Shown here one piece after another: positions 1 to 4,909 of a stretch of 7,016 bases of DNA; position 1 is the first letter of the stretch, and each line of letters opens with the position of its first letter. The stretch spans positions 1 to 7,016 of the forward strand of contig JAFZXD010000293.1 of the NCBI GenBank assembly GCA_017616955.1, in the 5' to 3' direction. Below the pieces are notes generated by a model, which did no database searches, was not told the origin of the DNA, and was given only the letters and a program-made list of their open reading frames with translations. This DNA is from Eubacterium sp. GTDB taxonomy: Bacteria > Bacillota > Clostridia > Lachnospirales > Lachnospiraceae. Position numbers and translations under genes: made by a program.

Positions 1-2
1 AG

Positions 3-551
3 GAAGAATCCGACTGGTGTCTGATTCTTGTTAACAAAGATAATCCAGTTCCTGAGGATTACAAAGTACAGATCAGAGAACTGGCAAACGGACAAAAGAT
101 AGATGAACGAATATATCCATTTCTTCAGGCCATGTTTGACGATATACGAAGCAGAGGCATGGATCTTTTTGTCAGAGAGGGCTATAGAACTCATGAGGAA
201 CAGCAGAGTCTCATGGAAAATAAAATAAAAGATTATATGAAAGAAGGCCACTCTAAAGAAGAAGCTACAGAAATTGTAGAATCATACGTTGCTCTTCCGG
301 GAACAAGCGAACACGAGCTGGGAATCAGCGTAGATATAAATGCCAATACAGAAGTCTGCAACGACGAAAAAGTTTATAAATGGCTGGAGGAAAATGCATA
401 TAAATACGGTTTCATCAAACGATATCCGGAAGACAAAACCGATATAACCGGAATCAACAACGAGCCTTGGCACTACAGATACGTAGGCAAAAAAGCTGCT
501 CGCGAGATAAAAGAACAGAACATATGCCTGGAGGAATACCTTAACAAATAA
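3..551 (+). CDS. VanY-type D,D-carboxypeptidase, 3' part (5' end outside window)
   Basis: Zinc peptidase of the VanY family (PF02557), which removes the terminal D-alanine from peptidoglycan pentapeptide stems outside the membrane. The frame is open from base 3 to the TAA at 549-551, giving 182 visible residues, so the ATG at 132 is internal and the N-terminus, where a signal or membrane anchor usually sits, is missing. Visible family marks in order: WCLILVNKDNPVP near the left edge, the GYRT-HEEQQ block (about 180-205), the zinc motif SEHELGISVD at 306-335 (ligands His 312-314 and Asp 333-335), a GFIKRYPEDK block, and EPWHYRYVG from 462, with the catalytic Glu at 462-464 and a zinc His at 471-473. 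All catalytic residues are present. The usual Ala of SxHxxGxAxD is Ser here. No vancomycin-resistance genes are visible, so a housekeeping wall-trimming role is more likely than resistance. It is convergent with the dehydrogenase gene. Confidence 0.93.
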   Translation, partial: EESDWCLILVNKDNPVPEDYKVQIRELANGQKIDERIYPFLQAMFDDIRSRGMDLFVREGYRTHEEQQSLMENKIKDYMKEGHSKEEATEIVESYVALPGTSEHELGISVDINANTEVCNDEKVYKWLEENAYKYGFIKRYPEDKTDITGINNEPWHYRYVGKKAAREIKEQNICLEEYLNK

Positions 552-554
552 CCC

Positions 555-597
555 AAAAAGTGGACACTTGAAATCAGATTTCAACTGTCCACTTTTT
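555..597. terminator. Bidirectional intrinsic terminator between convergent genes
   Basis: Left arm AAAAAGTGGACA (555-566) pairs with TGTCCACTTTTT (586-597). After one C-C mismatch (567/585) the stem continues with TTGAAAT (568-574) against ATTTCAA (578-584), closed by a three-base loop. There is a run of six T on the plus strand and five T on the minus strand, so the same hairpin can end both the carboxypeptidase transcript (stop at 551) and the dehydrogenase transcript (stop at 624). Confidence 0.9.
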
Positions 598-623
598 TGA
601 ATGCAACATAAAAATATTTAATC

Positions 624-1736
624 TTAATTCTCAAAGTCGAACTTGTAATCAAGTCCAAGCGCATCTCTTACAGTGATGATATCCTTCTGTACGCCCTCTC
701 CTACAGGAACTCCCTTGTCTTTTCTGAAGAGCCATACATCGTATTCCTTCTCACCTGCTGTATATATCCTGCTCTGTCCGGGAGCTTTCTTGGAAGAACG
801 AAGTGTACGGCAGATATCTCCCGCAATCTTCTTAAACTCTTCTCTTCCCATAAATGCATCCGGATCGACTACGAAGAAGAAATGTCCCAGATGATACATC
901 TGAGGTTTTCCGTCTTGTCCAACTCCGGTGAGAGCTTTCATAAACTCTCCTCCCGAAAGTGCCGCAGACAGTATCTCTACTACTGTTGCATATCCATAGC
1001 CTTTATATCCGGCCAATTCCTCACCTATTCCACCAAGAGGCGCAAGTGCTGCCGTTCCGGCCACAAGATCCTTCAAGATCTGGTTGCTGTCCGTAAGCGC
1101 TTCTCCGTTCTCGGATATAACAGTTCCCTTCGGAGTCTCCTTTCCTTCTCTTGCATAGTATTCGATACGTCCACGCTGAACGATTGAAGTCGCACAGTCG
1201 AGGCAGAATGGAAATTCCTCATCAGTCGGAAGTGAAAATGTCAGTGGATTGGTTCCAAGCATATTTTCAACTCCGAATGTAGGAGCTATAGATGGTCTGG
1301 CATTTGTACCTGTCATTCCGACCATGCCTTCCTTGCTGGCCATAGAAGTCCAGTAACCTGCTATTCCGTAATGAGTCGAATTACGGATCGCACCACCTGC
1401 CATACCATAGGTCTTTGCTTTCTCAATAAGCTTCTCCATCATTCGGTAGCTGGCAACCATGCCCATTCCGTCATGAGCGTCCATAACCACCGTAGTCGGA
1501 GTCTCTTTTAATATCTCAATGTTGGTAACGGGAAGAAGTGTTCCCTTAACGATTCGGTCGATATAGATAGGCTTGAATCTGTTACATCCATGGCTCTCTA
1601 TACCTCTCCTGTCAGATTCGAGTAGAACATCTGCACAGATCTTTGCATCCTCTTCGGGTACCCCATACCCTTTAAATGCATCTACCATAAAGTCATTCAT
1701 CTGTTCCCATGGAACAAAAGGTCTTGTTTCCTGCAT
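624..1736 (-). CDS. Ldh-family NAD(P)-dependent 2-hydroxyacid (malate/L-lactate type) dehydrogenase
   Basis: Cytoplasmic oxidoreductase of the malate/L-lactate dehydrogenase family (PF02615, COG2055), which includes ureidoglycolate, sulfolactate, 2,3-diketo-L-gulonate and malate dehydrogenases and interconverts 2-hydroxy and 2-oxo acids with NAD(P)H. Using the ATG at 1736 the protein is 370 residues, slightly longer than the usual 330-360. Visible motifs: SHG at 48-50, the NSTHYG block with the likely catalytic His122, GTNPLTFSLP at 161-170, LDCATS at 179-184, GYKGYG at 243-248, and GHFFFVVDP at 284-292. The ATG at 1736 is preferred because GAGGAG lies 8 bases before it; the upstream in-frame GTG at 1745 overlaps that site. 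The gene follows the PF06541 gene after 111 bases and has its own extended -10 promoter. The substrate cannot be told from sequence, and no allantoin or sulfolactate genes are nearby to indicate it. Confidence 0.92.
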   Translation of the reverse strand: MQETRPFVPWEQMNDFMVDAFKGYGVPEEDAKICADVLLESDRRGIESHGCNRFKPIYIDRIVKGTLLPVTNIEILKETPTTVVMDAHDGMGMVASYRMMEKLIEKAKTYGMAGGAIRNSTHYGIAGYWTSMASKEGMVGMTGTNARPSIAPTFGVENMLGTNPLTFSLPTDEEFPFCLDCATSIVQRGRIEYYAREGKETPKGTVISENGEALTDSNQILKDLVAGTAALAPLGGIGEELAGYKGYGYATVVEILSAALSGGEFMKALTGVGQDGKPQMYHLGHFFFVVDPDAFMGREEFKKIAGDICRTLRSSKKAPGQSRIYTAGEKEYDVWLFRKDKGVPVGEGVQKDIITVRDALGLDYKFDFEN

Positions 1737-1744
1737 ACTATTCA

Positions 1745-1750
1745 CTCCTC
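1745..1750 (-). promoter_or_regulatory. Ribosome binding site of the Ldh-family gene
   Basis: The minus strand reads GAGGAG, followed by 8 bases and then ATG at 1736. The alternative GTG at 1745 begins inside this site, which settles the start at 1736. Confidence 0.8.
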
Positions 1751-1761
1751 AATGTTTAATA

Positions 1762-1778
1762 GTATCATTTAACGATAC
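1762..1778. promoter_or_regulatory. Candidate operator palindrome at the Ldh-family start site
   Basis: The minus strand reads GTATCGTTAAATGATAC: arms GTATC and GATAC around a 7-base AT-rich centre. It lies just downstream of the extended -10 and covers the predicted transcription start, a usual position for a repressor site. The arms are only 5 bp, so chance is possible. Confidence 0.35.
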
Positions 1779-1784
1779 ATATCT

Positions 1785-1793
1785 ATTCTAACA
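1785..1793 (-). promoter_or_regulatory. Extended -10 promoter of the Ldh-family gene
   Basis: The minus strand reads TGTTAGAAT, a TGn plus TAGAAT extended -10. The hexamer 17 bases upstream, TTTTAT, is a poor -35, which extended -10 promoters tolerate. Expected start of transcription is near 1778, giving a leader of about 40 bases. Confidence 0.5.
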
Positions 1794-1847
1794 TATCTGA
1801 CGGAATTATAAAACACGTTATCCCTTTTATTGTCCGGTAAATTAAAG

Positions 1848-2387
1848 CTAAATATTACTTCCCAGCCATATGCGGCTGATAAGGTCAATGAAGAACAAAA
1901 CAGTTATGATACAGAAACATATCTTGTGTATCTTACTATCCTTGAACTTCTCCTGAAACTTAACGATAGCCGGCTGTATCAAGCATATCGCAACGCAGAT
2001 CAGAAATCCAAACATCAGCGACGGTTCAAGCGCTATCCTGCCGTCAAAATTCAAAAAGTATCCATTGTAGTCCCAAAGCTTACTTCCCGTAGCTGCTTCG
2101 ATTATATAACTGGCAACAAGTTCTGCGACAGTCGCTATAGTCATACCGACCAGGAACACTAGCACCGGCTTCTTAACCTTCAGCAGGGCAAATATCCCCA
2201 GTATGATAAAGAATCCTATTCCGTATATTGGAAGCCACGGTCCAAACAGAAATCCTCGGTTGATGAATCCTCTGTGATGATATATCATACAGCACCATAT
2301 CGACTCATAAACCCAACCGATAAAGCTGTAAGCCAGAAAATATTCCATGTAATTAAAAAATGTCTTCCAAAGTTTAGTCTTATCCAT
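1848..2387 (-). CDS. PF06541 (putative ABC-transporter type IV) integral membrane protein
   Basis: A 179-residue membrane protein that fits PF06541, a family named as a putative ABC-transporter permease but without an established function. About five hydrophobic segments are visible, near residues 15-36, 52-70, 75-98, 121-142 and 155-175. Family signatures are GWVYES at 24-29, the HRGFINRGFLFGPW stretch at 38-51 followed by PIYG, a WDY at 105-107, and a NFDGRI near 113-118. The length is a little under the usual 200-250, but the protein looks complete. The start at 2387 is forced by a TGA three codons upstream; its ribosome binding site is weak (an A-rich GAAAAAAG abuts the ATG), so expression may depend on the upstream gene. 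It is the last gene of the ZIP-transglutaminase-macro group, 53 bases after the macro gene. No partner ATPase is nearby. Confidence 0.85.
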   Translation of the reverse strand: MDKTKLWKTFFNYMEYFLAYSFIGWVYESIWCCMIYHHRGFINRGFLFGPWLPIYGIGFFIILGIFALLKVKKPVLVFLVGMTIATVAELVASYIIEAATGSKLWDYNGYFLNFDGRIALEPSLMFGFLICVAICLIQPAIVKFQEKFKDSKIHKICFCIITVLFFIDLISRIWLGSNI

Positions 2388-2440
2388 CTTTTTTCATATC
2401 ACTTTCATTTAATCCCTGAGTATTCAGTCAATTGAATTCC

Positions 2441-2986
2441 TTATACTCTGCTCGCTTCATTATACTCCGCCAGCGCACTCATATAAGCATCATAAGTATG
2501 ATCATCAAAGAGCACCCACTTGATCACATCCAGCTTGCCCGGGTTCTCTTCCACGAATCTTTTTGCTGTTCCTATCGCAATCTTTGTCGCCTCATCAAGT
2601 GGGAAGCTGTATATTCCTGTTGATATGGAGGGAAATGCAATCCTACGCACACCGTTCTCCACAGCCAGTTCCAGACACGAACGGTAACTGGACGCAAGCA
2701 GCGCTTCTTCATTATACTGCCCGCCGTTCCACACAGGTCCCGGCGTATGAATTATGAATTTGCACGGAATATTGTAGGCCTTAGTGATCTTAGCCTGCCC
2801 CGTCTTGCAGCCATTTAACATACGGCACTCGGCAAGCAGCTCCGGTCCGGCAGCACGGTGGATAGCCCCATCAACTCCGCCGCCTCCGAGAAGACTTGTA
2901 TTTGCCGCATTTACTATAGCATCAACGTCATGATTCTTAGTAATATCCCCTTTTACCATTATGATCTCAGTTTTTGCTTCCTGCAT
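2441..2986 (-). CDS. Macro-domain protein, probable O-acetyl-ADP-ribose deacetylase / ADP-ribosyl hydrolase
   Basis: Single-domain macro protein (PF01661) of the MacroD/YmdB type, 181 residues from the ATG at 2986. Such enzymes hydrolyse O-acetyl-ADP-ribose and remove mono-ADP-ribose from acidic residues in the cytoplasm. Numbering from 2986, the ADP-ribose pocket is complete: GDIT at 13-16, VNAANTSLLGGGGVDGAIH at about 25-43 with Asn26 or Asn29 and Asp39 as the expected catalytic positions, CKTGQAKIT at 60-68, IIHTPGPVW near 78-86, and PSISTGIYSFP at 119-129 as the diphosphate loop. The start at 2986 is favoured over 2992 because TGGGGTG sits 7-8 bases before it but only 1-2 bases before the upstream ATG. 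It begins 14 bases after the transglutaminase-like stop, so the two are probably translated together. No ADP-ribosyltransferase or sirtuin gene is in the window, so the cellular substrate is unknown. Confidence 0.92.
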   Translation of the reverse strand: MQEAKTEIIMVKGDITKNHDVDAIVNAANTSLLGGGGVDGAIHRAAGPELLAECRMLNGCKTGQAKITKAYNIPCKFIIHTPGPVWNGGQYNEEALLASSYRSCLELAVENGVRRIAFPSISTGIYSFPLDEATKIAIGTAKRFVEENPGKLDVIKWVLFDDHTYDAYMSALAEYNEASRV

Positions 2987-2993
2987 ACGCATT

Positions 2994-2999
2994 CACCCC
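2994..2999 (-). promoter_or_regulatory. Ribosome binding site of the macro-domain gene
   Basis: The minus strand reads GGGGTG between the stop of the upstream gene (3001) and the ATG at 2986, with 7 bases of spacing. It is too close to the alternative ATG at 2992. Confidence 0.65.
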
Positions 3000-3000
3000 A

Positions 3001-3699
3001 TTATTTATTTCTTATCTTTTTAACATTATGATTCATCCTATGCCTGCCCCAGTAACGAAAAGCAAACTTCTTGAACTTCGAAAGCTCCTGATGATGCTCC
3101 TTCAGCAGTTCGTCCGGAGAATCATAACATCCAAAATCCTGATTTATTCCTTCACTCTGAATATACGTGTTATTTCTGTTAAAATCAATCACCGGATGCT
3201 TGAAATCTTTCACTGCAACTCCGTATCCGCAAAACGAACCGGTGCACTTCGGATTAGCTACCTGAAGATTCTTCAGATATTTACTATCCAAAATAAATGC
3301 CTCAAGCTCATACCACTGTTCTTCAAAGTAAACTTCCACCCAGCTGTGAAAGATATTCTTGGGCGCACTCTTATAGACAAACCCGGTCATCGCCCCCTTC
3401 TGCAATTCCTTATCTATCGTAAAGCCATGCACCCTGCACGGAATACCGCACGCACGTAAGAGCGCCATGAAAAGCGTCCCTTTCGTATTGCACTGTCCAT
3501 ATCCATCAGACAAAACCTTACTTGCGGAAATGTCATCATCGATATTATATCCGAACATTATCTCGTCCCTGACAAAATTATAAATAGACCTTATCCTGTC
3601 GAATTCGCTGAAACTCTTCCACTCTCTCCTCTTAATCAGCTCTGTAATTGCGGAATCATTATAATCAAGCATTCGAGTTTCTTCCAGATATCTTTGCAT
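3001..3699 (-). CDS. Transglutaminase-like cysteine enzyme of unknown substrate
   Basis: A 232-residue protein with a transglutaminase/protease-like core (PF01841 fold) and no signal peptide or membrane segment, so probably cytoplasmic. Visible core: DGYGQCNTKGTLFMALLRAC at 65-84 with catalytic Cys70, the strand RVHGFTIDKELQKG at 89-102, and HSWVEVYFEEQWYELEAF at 118-135 with catalytic His118. At the position where the family has Asp (W+4), this protein has Glu133; Asp138 is a further candidate for the third residue. The C-terminal third is charged and not recognisable. The family includes proteases, amidases and cross-linkers, and the sequence does not choose among them. The ATG at 3699 has its GGAGG site 14 bases away, which is long; an in-frame ATT at 3708 is 5 bases from it. 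It lies 41 bases after the ZIP gene and 14 before the macro gene, so it is almost certainly in the same operon. Confidence 0.85.
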   Translation of the reverse strand: MQRYLEETRMLDYNDSAITELIKRREWKSFSEFDRIRSIYNFVRDEIMFGYNIDDDISASKVLSDGYGQCNTKGTLFMALLRACGIPCRVHGFTIDKELQKGAMTGFVYKSAPKNIFHSWVEVYFEEQWYELEAFILDSKYLKNLQVANPKCTGSFCGYGVAVKDFKHPVIDFNRNNTYIQSEGINQDFGCYDSPDELLKEHHQELSKFKKFAFRYWGRHRMNHNVKKIRNK

Positions 3700-3713
3700 A
3701 GCTTTAATCGCAG

Positions 3714-3720
3714 CCTCCTC
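3714..3720 (-). promoter_or_regulatory. Strong Shine-Dalgarno with unusual spacing before the transglutaminase-like gene
   Basis: The minus strand reads GAGGAGG. The first in-frame ATG (3699) is 14 bases downstream, longer than the optimum, whereas an in-frame ATT (3708) is 5 bases downstream. There is no in-frame ATG, GTG or TTG between the upstream TGA (3741) and 3699. Confidence 0.65.
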
Positions 3721-3740
3721 TAGTAAATTATACTTATATA

Positions 3741-4514
3741 TCAGCCCAATGCAACATCAAGCGCCATCATGAGCGTAAATCCAACCGAAAACATGATAAC
3801 CCCGATATTGGAATGTTCACCTTCTGACATTTCCGGTATCAGCTCTTCCACAACAACATACATCATCGCACCCGCAGCAAAGCTCAGAAGATACGGCATC
3901 ATCGGAACAACAAATCCGGCAGCAATTATCGTGAGTAATGCCCCTATCGGCTCTACTGCACCGGAAAGTACGCCTCCCAGAAATGCCTTTATCTTACTCT
4001 GCCCCTGAGCATGGAGCGGCATGGAAATGATAGCACCCTCGGGAAAGTTCTGAATCGCTATTCCCAGCGCAAGTGCAAATGCCCCTCCCGCCGTAATAGA
4101 TGTATTTCCCGAAACAAATCCCGCATACACAACTCCGACCGCCATACCTTCGGGAATATTGTGAAGCGTTACCGCAAGCACCATCATGGTTGTCTTCTTC
4201 AGTTTCGACTTCGGTCCCTCTGCTTTCTCTGCATTCATGTGGAGATGCGGTATCACCGAATCAAGCAAAAGCAGAAAAAGTATTCCCAGCCAGAATCCCA
4301 CACATGCCGGAACGAAGGACAGCCTCCCCATCTTTTCCGACTGCTCCATCGCCGGTATGATAAGGCTCCATATGGAAGCCGCAACCATCACTCCACTCGC
4401 AAATCCGGTGAGCGCTCTTCGCACCATCTCACCAAGTTCACTCTTCATAAAGAACACGCAGGCCGCGCCCAGTGTTGTACCCAGAAAAGGTATCATTATA
4501 AGTTCCAATGTCAT
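3741..4514 (-). CDS. ZIP-family divalent metal transporter (ZupT/GufA type)
   Basis: A 257-residue inner-membrane transporter of the ZIP family (PF02535), which imports zinc and often iron or manganese. Eight hydrophobic helices fit the family, near 1-23, 35-55, 70-90, 109-131, 142-165, 175-200, 205-226 and 236-256. The metal site is intact: HNIPEG at 118-123 in helix 4 and QNFPEG at 155-160 in helix 5, with Glu188 in VEPIG and Glu223/Glu224 in VVEELIPE further on. A short loop with HLHMN (90-94) follows helix 3, where ZIPs usually carry a metal-binding histidine loop; here it is small. The start at 4514 has AAGGAG 9 bases upstream. It is the first gene of the minus-strand operon and is preceded by a strong promoter and a 13-bp palindrome, consistent with metal-dependent repression. 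The metal cannot be assigned from sequence, so I give no gene name. Confidence 0.93.
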   Translation of the reverse strand: MTLELIMIPFLGTTLGAACVFFMKSELGEMVRRALTGFASGVMVAASIWSLIIPAMEQSEKMGRLSFVPACVGFWLGILFLLLLDSVIPHLHMNAEKAEGPKSKLKKTTMMVLAVTLHNIPEGMAVGVVYAGFVSGNTSITAGGAFALALGIAIQNFPEGAIISMPLHAQGQSKIKAFLGGVLSGAVEPIGALLTIIAAGFVVPMMPYLLSFAAGAMMYVVVEELIPEMSEGEHSNIGVIMFSVGFTLMMALDVALG

Positions 4515-4545
4515 TTCTATAGTCTCCTTACGGTTATATAATCTA

Positions 4546-4567
4546 AATTCGATATATAATTCGAATT
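4546..4567. repeat. Second inverted repeat in the ZIP leader
   Basis: AATTCGA (4546-4552) and TCGAATT (4561-4567) are exact reverse complements with an 8-base AT spacer. It lies 32-53 bases before the ZIP ATG, within the leader of the promoter at 4618-4646 or over a possible second AT-rich promoter. The surrounding DNA is very AT-rich, so the significance is uncertain. Confidence 0.4.
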
Positions 4568-4585
4568 CAATGTATGTCTAAATTC

Positions 4586-4617
4586 AAATTGTAGTTAGTT
4601 ATATCTAACTACAATTT
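4586..4617. promoter_or_regulatory. Perfect 13-bp inverted repeat on the ZIP operon start site (candidate operator)
   Basis: AAATTGTAGTTAG (4586-4598) and CTAACTACAATTT (4605-4617) are exact reverse complements separated by six bases. The repeat starts directly after the -10 box and covers the predicted transcription start. It has no U-run, so it is not a terminator. The TTAG...CTAA half-sites recall DtxR/MntR-type metalloregulator sites in a loose way; the identity of the regulator is inference. Confidence 0.6.
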
Positions 4618-4646
4618 ATATTAGCATATACATATAACCGAGGCAA
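4618..4646 (-). promoter_or_regulatory. Promoter of the ZIP operon
   Basis: On the minus strand a -35 TTGCCT (4641-4646) is followed by exactly 17 bases and a -10 TAATAT (4618-4623) carrying the extended TGC just before it (4624-4626). The expected start of transcription is near 4611, leaving a leader of about 95 bases before the ZIP start. Confidence 0.7.
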
Positions 4647-4692
4647 CTATAATAATTACCAAAAATATCTCTCAAAACACCCCTAAAACCTC

Positions 4693-4734
4693 AAAAAGCG
4701 CCCACCGGAAACCAATATCCAATGAGCACTTTTT
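4693..4734 (-). terminator. Intrinsic terminator downstream of the DUF4317 gene
   Basis: On the minus strand, AAAAAGTGCTCATTGG (4734-4719) pairs over all 16 positions with CCGGTGGGCGCTTTTT (4708-4693) if four G-U pairs are allowed, with a 10-base loop. Those G-U pairs become A-C mismatches in plus-strand RNA, so the hairpin is directional and ends minus-strand transcripts. It isolates the ZIP operon from the genes upstream. Confidence 0.8.
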
Positions 4735-4909
4735 GATAATTCTAAGTAAGTAAATGAAAATTATAATGCCGCAACAGAAAGTACGACAGCATAAACAAAA
4801 ATAATAAATGCAACTGCTTAATGTTTATTACGCGTTAATCATAAAAGCCTGCGCCATCAAACGAGCATCTTTTAAACCACGTTTAGGCATACATCTTTTT
4901 TTCTTCTGT
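4735..4909. other. Non-coding 3' region between DUF4317 stop and its terminator
   Basis: The DUF4317 stop and its terminator are separated by about 175 bases, an unusually long tail. I find no convincing gene. On the minus strand a 20-codon ORF (4890-4828) ends in a double stop TAATAA, and the same frame then reads on through a short hydrophobic stretch ending VYAVVLSVAAL with a TAA near 4768, but without a start codon. This may be decayed coding sequence or just 3' untranslated RNA. Confidence 0.35.

Noticed and set aside
132..551. Reading the VanY gene as starting at the ATG at 132
   Set aside because: The frame is open to the left edge and the upstream residues (WCLILVNKDNPVP and following) belong to the family's N-terminal part, so the ATG is internal.
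132..551. Vancomycin-resistance locus
   Set aside because: Only a lone VanY-type carboxypeptidase is seen, with no VanHAX or VanRS genes; such enzymes are common in Clostridia without resistance.
282..584. 100-residue minus-strand ORF
   Set aside because: Antisense to the conserved VanY catalytic region and its start would lie inside the terminator hairpin.
1830..2162. 110-residue plus-strand ORF
   Set aside because: Antisense to the PF06541 gene; composition and lack of signals mark it as a shadow.
2388..2440. Separate promoter for the PF06541 gene based on TTGACT in the gap
   Set aside because: No acceptable -10 lies 16-18 bases downstream, and the 53-base gap is consistent with read-through from the macro gene.
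2974..3459. 161-residue plus-strand ORF
   Set aside because: Antisense to the transglutaminase-like gene with its intact catalytic motifs; no recognisable domain.
4011..4541. 176-residue plus-strand ORF (and overlapping shorter ones at 3769-4008, 4100-4360 and 4186-4581)
   Set aside because: Lies antisense to the clear ZIP gene, is rich in His, Arg and Ser as expected of the complement of a hydrophobic gene, has no family resemblance and no ribosome site.
4586..4617. Palindrome considered as a terminator or riboswitch part
   Set aside because: No U-run follows on either strand and it lies directly at the promoter, so an operator is the better reading; no known metal riboswitch core is visible in the leader.
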